Of a stretch of 64,000 nt of DNA, positions 28,917 through 39,675 are shown in pieces (within the stretch, counting starts at the first letter, position 1; each line of letters begins with the position of its first letter). The notes under the pieces are model-generated. The model was not told the origin of the DNA, did no database searches, and saw only the letters and a list, made by a program, of their open reading frames with translations. A program made the position numbers and the translations under genes. Source of the DNA: Salinibacterium xinjiangense. Its GTDB lineage: Bacteria > Actinomycetota > Actinomycetes > Actinomycetales > Microbacteriaceae. The stretch covers positions 496,001 to 560,000 of the forward strand of contig NZ_BMLC01000001.1 of NCBI RefSeq assembly GCF_014645015.1. The letters run 5' to 3'.

Positions 28917-30353
28917 ATGACTATCACGGAACCGATTCGGGCCACAGAATGGTCACGATCCTGGAACGATGCCGAGCTGCAGCAGAAGGCGAAAGATCAC
29001 CTCTGGATGCATTTCACGCGCCAGTCGCTCATGGAGGACGGCCACGGCGTTCCGATCATCACCAAGGGTGAGGGTCACCATATCTGGGACTCGAACGGCC
29101 GGAAGTACATCGACGGGCTCAGCGGCCTGTTCGTCGTCAATGCCGGCCACGGTCGTAAGAGGCTGGCACAGGTCGCCGCACGGCAGGCCGAGGAGCTGGC
29201 CTTCTTCCCGCTCTGGTCATACGCACACCCGAGCGCCATCGAGCTGGCCGACCGGCTCGCCCACTACGCGCCGGGCGACCTGAATCGTGTCTTCTTCTCC
29301 ACCGGTGGTGGTGAGGCGGTCGAGACCGCGTTCAAGCTCGCCAAGTATTACTGGAAGCTGCAGGGCCGCCCCACCAAGCACAAGGTCATCTCGCGAGCCG
29401 TTGCCTACCACGGCACGTCGCAGGGCGCCCTCGCGATCACCGGCATCCCCGCCATGAAAGAGATGTTCGAACCGGTCGTACCCGGGGGTTTCCGTGTACC
29501 GAATACGAACTTCTACCGCGCTGAGGAGATGGGCTTCGTCGCGTCAGCCGGCGCTACCGATGTCGAGGCCGAATTCGGTGTGTGGGCAGCGAACCGTATC
29601 GAAGAGATGATCCTGTTCGAAGGCCCCGAGACAGTGGCAGCGGTGTTCCTCGAACCCGTCCAGAATTCGGGCGGATGCTTCCCTCCGCCGCCCGGCTATT
29701 TCCAGCGTGTTCGCGAGATCTGTGACAAGTACGACGTGCTGCTGGTCAGCGACGAGGTCATCTGCGCGTTCGGGCGCATCGGACACATGTTCGCCTGCGA
29801 CGAGTACGGATACGTCCCGGACATGATCACCTGCGCGAAGGGGATGACCAGCGGATATTCCCCCATCGGCGCCACGATCGTGTCCGACCGAATCTACGAG
29901 CCGTTCAAGCACGGTTCGACGGCGTTCTATCACGGTTATACCTTCGGTGGTCATCCGGTGTCATCGGCGGTTGCGATGGAGAACCTCGACATCTTCGAGG
30001 AGGAGAACCTCAACGCGCATGTGCGGGAGAACTCACCCATCTTCCGCAGGACGCTCGAGAAGCTGCTCGACCTGCCGATCGTGGGCAACGTGCGCGGAGC
30101 CGGATACTTCTTCGGCATCGAGCTCGTCAAAGACAAGGTCACCAAAGAGACCTTCGACGATGATGAGTCGGAACGGCTGCTCCGAGGATTCCTTTCCAGG
30201 GCCCTGTACGACGCGGGGCTGTACTGTCGCGCCGACGACAGGGGTGACCCCGTCATTCAGCTCGCTCCACCGCTCACGATCGGGCCCGCGGAATTCGATG
30301 AGATCGAGGCCATCCTGCGTTCCGTCCTGACCGAGGCATGGTCAAGACTCTGA
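28917..30353 (+). CDS. Class III aminotransferase, putrescine/pyruvate type
   Basis: A 478-residue PLP enzyme of the omega-aminotransferase group that includes SpuC. Features are STGGGEAVETAFKLAKYYW, AVAYHGTSQGA, EPVQNSGGCFPPP, LLVSDEVICAFGRIG and the PLP lysine in CAKGMTSGY. The likely reaction is putrescine (or another omega-amine) plus pyruvate giving the aminoaldehyde plus alanine. The lrp gene upstream and the FAD oxidase 13 bp downstream support a role in polyamine breakdown. Beta-alanine or another amine cannot be excluded. Confidence 0.88.
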   Translation: MTITEPIRATEWSRSWNDAELQQKAKDHLWMHFTRQSLMEDGHGVPIITKGEGHHIWDSNGRKYIDGLSGLFVVNAGHGRKRLAQVAARQAEELAFFPLWSYAHPSAIELADRLAHYAPGDLNRVFFSTGGGEAVETAFKLAKYYWKLQGRPTKHKVISRAVAYHGTSQGALAITGIPAMKEMFEPVVPGGFRVPNTNFYRAEEMGFVASAGATDVEAEFGVWAANRIEEMILFEGPETVAAVFLEPVQNSGGCFPPPPGYFQRVREICDKYDVLLVSDEVICAFGRIGHMFACDEYGYVPDMITCAKGMTSGYSPIGATIVSDRIYEPFKHGSTAFYHGYTFGGHPVSSAVAMENLDIFEEENLNAHVRENSPIFRRTLEKLLDLPIVGNVRGAGYFFGIELVKDKVTKETFDDDESERLLRGFLSRALYDAGLYCRADDRGDPVIQLAPPLTIGPAEFDEIEAILRSVLTEAWSRL

Positions 30354-30366
30354 ACTCGACCGTCTC

Positions 30367-31725
30367 GTGACAGACTTCCGGCAGCTGAGCTTCTGGCACG
30401 ATACGGTGCCGGATGATCTCACTCCCCGCACGGCGCTCGACGCGGATCTGGATGTCGACGTCGCGATCGTCGGCGGGGGCCTGACCGGGCTTTGGACGGC
30501 TTGGTACCTCCTCGAACGCGACCCGTCCCTCTCGATAGCGGTGCTCGAGAAGGAGATCGTCGGGTTCGGGGCCTCCGGGCGCAACGGCGGATGGTGCAGC
30601 GCACTGTTTCCCCGGTCGACGGTTTCCCTCGAACGGGCCCACGGCCGCGAGGCGGCCCTCGCGATGCGGCGGGCCATGATCGATACCGTCGACGAGGTCG
30701 GGCGGGTCGCGGCATCCATCGGGCTCGATATCGACTACCTGAAGGGTGGCACTGTCTCGTTCGCTCGCTCAGGAGTGCAGCTCGCTGCTGCCAAAGCCGA
30801 GGTGGCCGAAGCTGCGGTTTTCGGCGTCGACCAGGTCGAATTGTGGGCACAGGATCGGGTGAAGGCGGCCGGCGCCCTTGGAGCGAGCTTCGACCCCGCC
30901 TGCGCGCGACTGCACCCGGCGAAACTGGTGAGGGGTCTGGCGCGCGCCCTCGAATCCAGGGGTGTCGTCATCTACGAAAACACCGAGGTCACCGACTACG
31001 CATCCCGCTCGGTGCGAACGAGGCTCAGGACCGTGCAGTGCAAAGACGTGGTCGTGGCAACCGAAGGCTATGGAGCGACACTGCCCGCCACCCGGCGCCG
31101 CATGCTGCCCCTTTATTCGATGATGATCGCCACCGAGCCGCTGCCCGATTCCATCTGGGATGAGATCGGCCTCGACCACGGGCAGACCTTCACCGACTTC
31201 AGGCACCTTCTCGTCTACGGGCAGCGCACGGCTGACAACCGTTTCGCCTTCGGTGGGCGCGGCGCGAGATACCACTGGGGCAGCTCAATCCGATCAGAGT
31301 ACGACCGCGTTCCTGCGGTGTTCGACCACCTGCGTCGCACGCTGGGTGATATGTTCCCCGCGATAGGGCAGGTTGCCGTCACCCATCGCTGGGGCGGTCC
31401 ACTTGGCGTGTCTCGAGACTGGCATGCCACCGCGAGCTACGACGCAGCCCGGGGGCTGGCCTCGGCCGGCGGATATGTCGGTGACGGCCTGAGCACCACA
31501 AACCTGGCGGGTCGCACACTCGCCGACCTGATGACCGGCGCCGACACAGCACTCATCTCGCTTCCGTGGGTGAATCATCACTCGCCGTCCTGGGAACCGG
31601 AGCCATGGCGTTTCCTCGGCGCGAACGCTGGATTGATGGCCATGACAATCGCGGATGCCGAAGAGAAGTTGACGGGTCGTGCATCCATTGCAGCCAAGTT
31701 GATGAGGTCGTCGACGGGACATTGA
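30367..31725 (+). CDS. FAD-dependent amine oxidase, PuuB-like
   Basis: A 452-residue DAO-family flavoprotein. The N terminus has the FAD-binding Rossmann motif VAIVGGGLTGLWTAWYL (about residue 35) and GFGASGRNGGW. The C-terminal part has THRWGGPLGVSRDW and GYVGDGLSTTNLAGRTLADL, which contacts FAD. The family includes gamma-glutamylputrescine oxidase. The GTG start lies 13 bp after the aminotransferase. No PuuA ligase is seen, so the free amine or another substrate may be used. Confidence 0.87.
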   Translation: MTDFRQLSFWHDTVPDDLTPRTALDADLDVDVAIVGGGLTGLWTAWYLLERDPSLSIAVLEKEIVGFGASGRNGGWCSALFPRSTVSLERAHGREAALAMRRAMIDTVDEVGRVAASIGLDIDYLKGGTVSFARSGVQLAAAKAEVAEAAVFGVDQVELWAQDRVKAAGALGASFDPACARLHPAKLVRGLARALESRGVVIYENTEVTDYASRSVRTRLRTVQCKDVVVATEGYGATLPATRRRMLPLYSMMIATEPLPDSIWDEIGLDHGQTFTDFRHLLVYGQRTADNRFAFGGRGARYHWGSSIRSEYDRVPAVFDHLRRTLGDMFPAIGQVAVTHRWGGPLGVSRDWHATASYDAARGLASAGGYVGDGLSTTNLAGRTLADLMTGADTALISLPWVNHHSPSWEPEPWRFLGANAGLMAMTIADAEEKLTGRASIAAKLMRSSTGH

Positions 31726-31810
31726 GGCCCACCAGATCAACTCCTGAAAAAATGTGGACCGATCACTTTCTTTGGGAATACTTTCAGGGTTTATGCGATT
31801 GCATGTATTT

Positions 31811-32368
31811 ATGACTACTTCACTTGAAACCCACCCCGGCTACGTCGCGGGCACCTGGAAGCTTGACCCGACCCATTCCGAGATCTCTTTCTCGGTAAAG
31901 CACCTCAAGATCAGCAAGGTGCGAGGCTCGTTCAAGACCTTCGATGCCACCATCGTCACCGCCGAGAACCCTGAAGACTCCACCATCGAGGCCACCGTCG
32001 AGATCGCCTCCGTCGACACCAACCAGAAGGATCGCGACGCACACCTCCGTACGAGCGACTTCTTCCTCGCCGACGAATTCCCCACCATGACCTTCGCCTC
32101 AAAGTCCGTCGAGGTTTCCGGCGACGAGTTCGCCATCACCGGTGACCTCACGCTGCGCGGTGTCACCAAGTCAGAGGTACTCAAGGGCGAATTCGGTGGC
32201 ATCGTCACCGACGGCTATGGCCAGACCAAGGCTGGAGCCACCGCATCCACGGTTATCGACCGCCACGCCTACGGTGTCAGCTGGAACGCTGCCCTCGAAG
32301 CCGGTGGTTTCACCCTCGGTGACGACGTGACGATCACCTTCGAACTGCAGGTCGTACTGCAGCCGTAA
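31811..32368 (+). CDS. YceI family lipid/isoprenoid-binding-fold protein
   Basis: A 185-residue YceI-fold protein. The ATG at 31811 is chosen since the domain begins GYVAGTWKLDPTHSEISF right after it; further upstream ATGs add an unrelated stretch. Typical motifs are SFSVKHLKISKVRGSF, HLRTSDFFLADEFPTMTF and GDLTLRGVTK. The fold is a lipocalin-like barrel that binds long isoprenoid lipids in homologues. No signal peptide is seen, so it is probably cytoplasmic. No Shine-Dalgarno is visible, and the upstream 60 bases are unusually A/T-rich. Confidence 0.92.
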   Translation: MTTSLETHPGYVAGTWKLDPTHSEISFSVKHLKISKVRGSFKTFDATIVTAENPEDSTIEATVEIASVDTNQKDRDAHLRTSDFFLADEFPTMTFASKSVEVSGDEFAITGDLTLRGVTKSEVLKGEFGGIVTDGYGQTKAGATASTVIDRHAYGVSWNAALEAGGFTLGDDVTITFELQVVLQP

Positions 32369-32390
32369 CCGGATCGTCACAGCGCCAAGA

Positions 32391-32396
32391 TAGAGT
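32391..32396 (+). promoter_or_regulatory. Candidate -10 of the HExxH gene (leaderless)
   Basis: TAGAGT ends 7 bases before the GTG start at 32404; no -35 is evident. Confidence 0.35.
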
Positions 32397-32403
32397 CGCT
32401 GCC

Positions 32404-33453
32404 GTGACAGACTTCGAGCCCGCCCCGCTGCCCGAGCAGAAGGTGCGGGCTCGACCCGGTTTTGGACGCATCCTGCTCGCGTCCCTCGGTATCATCCTCG
32501 TCGTCGCACTCGGCGGCGCGGGAGCTTGGGTTCTCACCCACCAGCAGCGGGTGAGCGACCAGTTCGTCGTGTGGCAGTACGAACCGACCGCGACGATCGC
32601 CGCATACGCCGAGCGATCCACGATGACAGGTGAAGGCCGATTCCTGTTCTACGCGAGTCGCCCATCCATCGAGTCGACCGAGTCCTTCGACACCCACTGC
32701 GCCAGCGACATCGAAGATGTCGGGATTCTCGGATGCTACGTGCATGGCGACCGCAAGATCTTCCTGTTCAACGTGACCGACGACAGGCTGGACGGCCTCG
32801 AGGAGGTTGTTGCCGCCCATGAGATGCTCCACGCGGCATGGGATCGGATGTCAGACACCGACCACGCGGCCATCAGCCCCCTGCTGGAGGCCGAAGCTTC
32901 AGCTCGCGCCGGTGACCCTGCATTCGTCAAGACGATGGAGTACTACGCCAAGGCGGAGCCCGGAGAACGGCTCAACGAACTCCACTCCATCGTCGGTACG
33001 GAGTTCGCCGACATCAGCCCGGAACTCGAGTCGCACTATGCGACATTTTTTGGCGAGCGGCAGGCACTCGTGCAACTCCATCTCACCTCCGACGCAGTAT
33101 TCACTGAGCGTCAGGTGGCCATCAGCAACATCGTCGACCAGACCACCACGCTCAAGTCGAGCATCGATGCTGACTACATCTCCTACAATTCGGGCTACGA
33201 CTCGCTCAACGCCGACATCACCTCGTTCAACCTGCAAGCCGATGAAGGCGGATATTTCACCCAACGAGAGTTTGACGACAGGCGTGAAGAACTGGTCATC
33301 CGGCAGGCCGACCTCGACACGCTCTACACGTCCATCGCCGAGAGGGTCACACAATATGACGGGTTGGTCGCACAACTCGATGACCTCAACGCCGAAGTGA
33401 CCGAGCTCAACCAGAGCATCAACATCCGACCACGTACCGAGGGTGACTCCTGA
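32404..33453 (+). CDS. Membrane-anchored protein with HExxH zincin-like motif
   Basis: A 349-residue protein of no family I can name. A transmembrane helix spans about residues 23-46, with the rest predicted outside. The segment VAAHEMLHAAWDRM (about 138-151) is an HExxH zinc-peptidase motif in a helix, and downstream LNELHSIVGTEFADISPELESHY (two pieces) could supply a third ligand. The C-terminal third (about 230-345) is rich in heptad-like hydrophobics and is probably coiled coil. Two cysteines (about 98 and 111) may form a disulfide. Function as a cell-surface protease is inference. Confidence 0.8.
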   Translation: MTDFEPAPLPEQKVRARPGFGRILLASLGIILVVALGGAGAWVLTHQQRVSDQFVVWQYEPTATIAAYAERSTMTGEGRFLFYASRPSIESTESFDTHCASDIEDVGILGCYVHGDRKIFLFNVTDDRLDGLEEVVAAHEMLHAAWDRMSDTDHAAISPLLEAEASARAGDPAFVKTMEYYAKAEPGERLNELHSIVGTEFADISPELESHYATFFGERQALVQLHLTSDAVFTERQVAISNIVDQTTTLKSSIDADYISYNSGYDSLNADITSFNLQADEGGYFTQREFDDRREELVIRQADLDTLYTSIAERVTQYDGLVAQLDDLNAEVTELNQSINIRPRTEGDS

Positions 33454-33460
33454 CAGCCGG

Positions 33461-34405
33461 TCAGTCGAAGATGGCGGAGACCCGCGCGATCTCCTCTGAT
33501 GACGGCTTCCATGCAGTCGACGCCGCAGCGTTCTGCCTCAGTTGCTCAGGCTTTGTCGTGCCAGCGATCACGCTGGAGAGTCCGGGTTGGGCGAGCAGCC
33601 ATCCGAAGGTCGCCTCCAGCATCGTGATTCCCCGCGCATCGCAGAATGCCTCATAGGCCTCGAGCACATCCCACGGCGCATTCTCGGCTATGTGCGGTCG
33701 CTGGCGCATGATCCGGGAGTCGACAGGATGCTCGGTGCGGGTGAACTTTCCGGTGAGTAGCCCATTCTGAAGGGGGAAGTACGGCAGCAGGCCGAGATGA
33801 TTCCGATTGATCGCCGGCAGCACGTCCGCTTCGATATTCCTCGCCAGAAGGCTGTATTCGTTCTGGGATGACACGAACCTGCCAGCCGCGGCCGCCGCGT
33901 CGATCTGGTCCGCGGAGAAGTTCGAATGACCGTAATGGATGACCCTGCCCTCGTCGACGAGTTCATCGAGGGCGGCGATCGTCTCCTCGATGGGGGTCTG
34001 TGGGTCTGGGGTGTGCATCTGGTACAAATCGACGCGATCGGTCTGCAAACGGCGCAGGGAGCCCTCCAGGGCCTCGCGGATGTAGGCACGCGAGCCTTTC
34101 GGTGCACCGGGCGCGATCCCCATGTCGACGCCGTCGTGTCCGAATTTCGTGCCGAGGAACACGCTGTCACGATGGCCGTGGAGCGCCACGCCCATGAGCG
34201 ATTCGCTCACCCCGGGCGCTCCACCGTACATGTCGGCCGTATCGAACAGGGTGACGCCGAGAGTGATCGCTTCCGAGATGAGGGCATTCGTCCCCTTCTG
34301 GTCTTCGGTGGCAGTGCCGATCCTGCCGAAATTATTGCAACCGAGGCCGATCGTGGAGACCTGGGGGCCGCCGAGACCCAGCGGGCGGAATTCGATATCA
34401 ACCAT
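33461..34405 (-). CDS. Aldo/keto reductase
   Basis: A 314-residue NADPH-dependent oxidoreductase with a TIM barrel. The ATG at 34405 begins the conserved MVDIEFRPLGLGG. The catalytic tetrad is visible as Asp and Tyr in FDTADMYGG, Lys in LGTKFGHDG and His in LYQMHTPDP. The C-terminal cofactor loop is SSVIAGTTKPEQLRQNAAA. It converges on the HExxH gene (7-bp gap). Substrate unknown. Confidence 0.93.
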   Translation of the reverse strand: MVDIEFRPLGLGGPQVSTIGLGCNNFGRIGTATEDQKGTNALISEAITLGVTLFDTADMYGGAPGVSESLMGVALHGHRDSVFLGTKFGHDGVDMGIAPGAPKGSRAYIREALEGSLRRLQTDRVDLYQMHTPDPQTPIEETIAALDELVDEGRVIHYGHSNFSADQIDAAAAAGRFVSSQNEYSLLARNIEADVLPAINRNHLGLLPYFPLQNGLLTGKFTRTEHPVDSRIMRQRPHIAENAPWDVLEAYEAFCDARGITMLEATFGWLLAQPGLSSVIAGTTKPEQLRQNAAASTAWKPSSEEIARVSAIFD

Positions 34406-34487
34406 GCTCCTATCTTCCACCGCGCCGATGCCGTCGCGTTTCACCCCGATGTCCGAATTGCGCCAGAGCCGTGTCCGGCGCCCCGGC

Positions 34488-34493
34488 TACAGT
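34488..34493 (+). promoter_or_regulatory. Candidate -10 of ogt (leaderless)
   Basis: TACAGT (TANNNT) ends 6 bases before the ATG at 34500, with no Shine-Dalgarno. No -35 seen. Confidence 0.4.
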
Positions 34494-34499
34494 CGTGTC

Positions 34500-35036
34500 A
34501 TGACCACCGCACAGGGCCGCACCTCCCGCTCGTCGACACTCGTCGCCGTTCCAGCATTCCTCCGACGCACCGACTCCCCCCTCGGTCGCATCGAACTATT
34601 GAGCGACGGGCTTTGCGTGACGTCGCTCAGCATCGAATGCGCCGGGTCGCTGCCGTGGGGCGATCTTCCTGAGAACACCGCACCCGTTCTCGAGGTCGCC
34701 GTGACGCAACTCGGTGAGTACTTCGAGGGCAAGCGCACCGAATTCGATGTGCCGGTTGCTGTGGTCGGCACCGATTTCCAGAAGCAGGTATGGGCCGAGC
34801 TGTCGTTGCTGCCGTACGGGTCCGTAGTCTCATACGGATTCCTTGGCGGGGTCACCGGGCGGGCAACCGCAGGCAGGGCGGTCGGTGGAGCGGTTGGTGC
34901 GAATCCGGTCCCCATCATCGTGCCGTGCCACAGGGTGCTCGCCGCCAACGGTCGCATCACTGGCTTCAGTGCGGGAGAAGGCATCGCCACCAAGGCGTGG
35001 CTGCTCGATCATGAAGGCATAGAGCACCGCTCGTGA
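34500..35036 (+). CDS. ogt: Methylated-DNA-protein-cysteine methyltransferase
   Basis: Suicide repair protein that removes alkyl groups from O6-alkylguanine. The 178-residue product has the active-site motif VPCHRVLAANG (about residue 143) and the helix-turn-helix region LPYGSVVSYGFL. The start at 34500 is the first ATG matching family length; the frame is open much further back across the divergent reductase. Its end overlaps the next gene by 4 bp (GTGA), pairing two alkylation-repair enzymes. Confidence 0.94.
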   Translation: MTTAQGRTSRSSTLVAVPAFLRRTDSPLGRIELLSDGLCVTSLSIECAGSLPWGDLPENTAPVLEVAVTQLGEYFEGKRTEFDVPVAVVGTDFQKQVWAELSLLPYGSVVSYGFLGGVTGRATAGRAVGGAVGANPVPIIVPCHRVLAANGRITGFSAGEGIATKAWLLDHEGIEHRS

Positions 35037-35650
35037 CCGACTCGGGCGGCGCAGCGGTCGTCGGATCAGACGCTGGCGTGCTCGTGAGCGACGATGGCAC
35101 AGCACGCTGTCGTTGGGTAGGTACCGACCTCGAATACCAGCGCTACCACGACGAGGAATGGGGCAGGCCGCTTCACGGCGACCTTCCTCTTTTCGAAAAG
35201 CTCAGCCTTGAAGCCTTCCAGGCAGGGTTGTCGTGGATCACGATCCTGCGCCGGCGACCGGGGTTACGCGACGCGTTCGATGGGTTCGATCCACAACGCG
35301 TGGCCAACTACGAGGCTGGTGACATCGAGCGGCTCATGGCCGACGAGCGCATCATCCGGAACAGGGCGAAAGTGCTCGCGACCATCAGCAACGCTCGACT
35401 TGCGCTCGACCTCATTACCGAGGCTCGCGGCTCTCTCGACGAACTGATGTGGAGCTTCGCGCCCGCGGCTCGCGCGGCGCGATTTACATCGATGACCGAC
35501 ATTCCCGCGATCACGCCCGAATCCACGGCCATGAGCACTGAACTGCGGCGACTCGGTTTCAAGTTTGTCGGCCCCACCACGATGTACGCACTCATGCAGT
35601 CATCCGGCATGGTCGACGACCATGTTGAGGCGTGCTGGCGGGCGCACTGA
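35033..35650 (+). CDS. tag: DNA-3-methyladenine glycosylase I
   Basis: Base-excision glycosylase removing 3-methyladenine. The 205-residue protein has a zinc-snap pattern: Cys in ARCRWVG, His in YHDEEWG, and His/Cys in VDDHVEACWRAH at the C terminus. The core LSLEAFQAGLSWITIL and GFKFVGPTTMYALMQ are typical. GTG start inside the end of ogt, so both repair activities are made together. Confidence 0.95.
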   Translation: MTDSGGAAVVGSDAGVLVSDDGTARCRWVGTDLEYQRYHDEEWGRPLHGDLPLFEKLSLEAFQAGLSWITILRRRPGLRDAFDGFDPQRVANYEAGDIERLMADERIIRNRAKVLATISNARLALDLITEARGSLDELMWSFAPAARAARFTSMTDIPAITPESTAMSTELRRLGFKFVGPTTMYALMQSSGMVDDHVEACWRAH

Positions 35651-35681
35651 GTTCTTCGAACGCCATCCCGACATCGGGCAG

Positions 35682-36419
35682 TCAGATGACGAGATCCACG
35701 CCAGCTTCGGTGCGGTCCAGCCGGATGTCACGCCCGGCCGCCCACTCCAGCAGCGAGTCGACGCCAGCATGGGCAATCCCCGCCTCGACGAGGGCACGAG
35801 CGAACCGGCCCTTCCCCGCCTTGTTGAAGTGGCTCAGCGCTATGCGACGACCACGGGCATCCTCAGACACAACGCGAACAGCCACTGCCGACGATGGTGC
35901 GGGGCCCAGCGCGATGTATGAATTCGAACGGAGATCGATCACGAGGCAATCCGTCGCGACGAGGGCCGCCGTCACCGCCTCCCGCCAGTGCCTGCGCAAT
36001 GACAACTCGGGCAACCTCGAGTCATGCGACAACCTGTACGCAGGGATGGGGTCGCTGCCCCGCACAAGGCCGAACAGAGCGGAATGGACCACCAGGTGCT
36101 CCCCCGCAAACTCGCGCGCGACACCATCGAGGCTTTCGACGTCGAGTGCGTCGTACAGTACCCCGGTATAGCGGTCGAGGGCCGGCATGACGGGAGAGGT
36201 CGACACCGTCCTATTGCGATCAATCTCGAATCGCTGGGTAGGACCGAGCGCCAGAGCCGCCATGGACCCGCTTACCGAACGAGACAGGCGACGCACATCG
36301 GCAACCACCTGCCTGCGTTGCACGCTGAGACTCGTGAAACTGAGCCCGGCGAGGTCGAGCGATGCGCCACGCACTCCACCGTCACGCTTGGTTTCAGACG
36401 GCGGAAGAAGAACGAGCAC
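35682..36419 (-). CDS. yaaA: Peroxide stress protein YaaA (DUF328)
   Basis: A 245-residue YaaA/UPF0246 protein. The E. coli homologue limits iron-dependent oxidative DNA damage. Signature blocks are LLPPSETK at the N terminus, YTGVLYDALD, ALFGLVRGSDPIPAYRLS and SHFNKAGKGRFARAL near the C terminus. The GTG start abuts the TAG stop of the kinase gene upstream (TAG then GTG), so the two form a unit. Confidence 0.92.
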   Translation of the reverse strand: MLVLLPPSETKRDGGVRGASLDLAGLSFTSLSVQRRQVVADVRRLSRSVSGSMAALALGPTQRFEIDRNRTVSTSPVMPALDRYTGVLYDALDVESLDGVAREFAGEHLVVHSALFGLVRGSDPIPAYRLSHDSRLPELSLRRHWREAVTAALVATDCLVIDLRSNSYIALGPAPSSAVAVRVVSEDARGRRIALSHFNKAGKGRFARALVEAGIAHAGVDSLLEWAAGRDIRLDRTEAGVDLVI

Positions 36420-36938
36420 CTATGACTCGAGGAACGCCATGGCGCGGTCGATGTTGACACCGAGAGGTTCGACCGAGTCGAGGGTGATGCGCCCGACAGC
36501 CGCGCTGGCACCCGACCATTCCGCGTAATCTTCGAGGCTCTGCTCCACGGCATGCCAGGTGAGCTGCAGATGTGGCAGCTGCCGTTCGCGCTTTTCGATG
36601 CGCTCGCGGTGGATCTCGGGATCTGAGCACATCACCTCGATGAACTTCAACGGCTTACTGCGCCGCTGAGCCAGGTTGATCCATTGCTCTCGGGCAGGAT
36701 TCACGGCATTGACCGCATCGACGATCACACTCCGCCCAGCCGCAAGCGTGGTTTCGGCATGCATCTCGGCCACGAGGTAGGCGGCGAGACCGGTGGGTTG
36801 GTCAGCGTCGATCCCGGCCTTCAGGATCGCAGACTCGATCGGATCGACGGAGATCACCGGGAGCCCCAGGCGGGAGCCCAGAACCTGCCCGATGGTGGAC
36901 TTCCCGGAACCGGGAAGCCCAGCCATCACGATCAGCAT
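36420..36938 (-). CDS. P-loop nucleoside/polynucleotide kinase-like protein
   Basis: A 172-residue AAA_33-type kinase. The ATG at 36938 puts the Walker A motif GLPGSGKST at residues 8-16, as usual in this family; a longer frame would run into atpC. Further features are VIVDAVNAVNPAREQW and a basic lid-like segment RERIEKRERQ. The substrate is unknown; relatives phosphorylate nucleosides, sugars or antibiotics. No Shine-Dalgarno is seen. It starts 22 bp after atpC and may be read through from the ATP synthase operon. Confidence 0.82.
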   Translation of the reverse strand: MLIVMAGLPGSGKSTIGQVLGSRLGLPVISVDPIESAILKAGIDADQPTGLAAYLVAEMHAETTLAAGRSVIVDAVNAVNPAREQWINLAQRRSKPLKFIEVMCSDPEIHRERIEKRERQLPHLQLTWHAVEQSLEDYAEWSGASAAVGRITLDSVEPLGVNIDRAMAFLES

Positions 36939-36960
36939 GATGAAGGCCGGAACATGGTGA

Positions 36961-37221
36961 TTAGACCAGTCCTGCGTTTCGCGCGACAACCGTCACGGTG
37001 TTGTTCTCGACCGAGAGAAACCCGTCGTCCGCCTGGGCGGTGATGACGTTGCCCTCGATAGTGGTCACACGCACCTCACCCTGAGCGAGGATCGCCAGCA
37101 CGGGCTCGTGCCCCGGCAGGATACCGATCTCTCCCTCCGTGGTGCGCGCAATGATCTGCTTCGCCTTGCCCGACCACACCTCGTGGTCGGCAGCGACGAC
37201 GCTGACCTTGAGTTCGGCCAT
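36961..37221 (-). CDS. atpC: ATP synthase epsilon subunit
   Basis: An 86-residue subunit of the F1 central stalk. The ATG at 37221 precedes MAELKVSVVAADHEVWSG; the longer frame lies inside atpD. GEIGILPGHEPVLAIL is the conserved beta-sandwich motif. The C-terminal helical hairpin of longer bacterial epsilons is absent, as in many actinobacteria, so inhibition by that hairpin is not expected. Confidence 0.95.
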   Translation of the reverse strand: MAELKVSVVAADHEVWSGKAKQIIARTTEGEIGILPGHEPVLAILAQGEVRVTTIEGNVITAQADDGFLSVENNTVTVVARNAGLV

Positions 37222-37223
37222 TA

Positions 37224-38717
<1,494 letters not shown>

Positions 38718-38720
38718 TCA

Positions 38721-39620
38721 CTACTTGGCCGAGCTCAGGGCGTCTGCGCCGCCCACGATCTCGGAAATCTGCTGTGTGATCTCAGACTGGCGAGCGTTGT
38801 TCGCCAGCCGGGTGAAGTCTTTGATGAGCTTGTCTGCGTTGTCGCTGGCCGACTTCATGGCCTTCTGGCGTGCCGCATGCTCCGACGCCGCCGACTGCAG
38901 CATCGCGTTGAAGATGCGACTCTCGATGTAGACCGGGAGCAGGGCATCGAGCACTTTATCGACCTCAGGCTCGAACTCGTACAGCGGCAACAGCTCGGTG
39001 TTGTCTGCACTCTCGACGCCTTCGACGACCTCGAGTGGCAACAGGCGTACGACCTCGGGGACCTGCGTGACCATGCTGACGAAGCGGTTGAAGAGGATGT
39101 GGATCTCGTCCACTCCTCCCTCCGCAGTCGGCTGCACGAACTTCGCGACAAGAGCCTCGCCGATTTGCTGCGCTGTCTCGAACACGGGCTGGTCGGTGCC
39201 ACCGATCCACTGGGCTTCGGATTCACGTTTGCGGAATGCGAAGTTAGCGACAGCCTTGCGGCCGACCAGGTAATACACGACCACTTTGCCTTCACCCTCG
39301 AGGCGGGTGCGAAGTTCGCCCATCTCGCGGATGATCTGCGAGCTGAACGCGCCGGCCAACCCTCGGTCCGACGTGAACAACACGACAGCTGCGCGAGTGG
39401 GGTTCTCGGCTTCGGTCGTGAGGATGTGGTCGACGTTCGAGAAGGTGGCGACCGCTGACACGGCGCGCGTCACAGCGCGTGAGTACGGCCCGGATGCTGC
39501 GACCCGCTGTTGCGCCTTTTGAATGCGCGAAGCGGAGATGAGCTCCATGGCCCGAGTGATCTTCTTGGTCGTCTGGGCAGACTTGATCTTCTGCCGGTAG
39601 ACCCGAAGTTGCGCTCCCAT
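38721..39620 (-). CDS. atpG: ATP synthase gamma subunit
   Basis: Rotor stalk subunit of 299 residues with the two long terminal helices that form the shaft. The N terminus is [29 protein letters not shown] and the C terminus ends [22 protein letters not shown] (each as family; first is only quoted in part). [19 protein letters not shown] is the core motif. It lies between atpA and atpD. Confidence 0.97.
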   Translation of the reverse strand: MGAQLRVYRQKIKSAQTTKKITRAMELISASRIQKAQQRVAASGPYSRAVTRAVSAVATFSNVDHILTTEAENPTRAAVVLFTSDRGLAGAFSSQIIREMGELRTRLEGEGKVVVYYLVGRKAVANFAFRKRESEAQWIGGTDQPVFETAQQIGEALVAKFVQPTAEGGVDEIHILFNRFVSMVTQVPEVVRLLPLEVVEGVESADNTELLPLYEFEPEVDKVLDALLPVYIESRIFNAMLQSAASEHAARQKAMKSASDNADKLIKDFTRLANNARQSEITQQISEIVGGADALSSAK

Positions 39621-39675
39621 GTGGTGTGTCCCTGGTTTCGTGTGTAAAGAGTGGCTGGGTGGCTATCGCCTGAAG

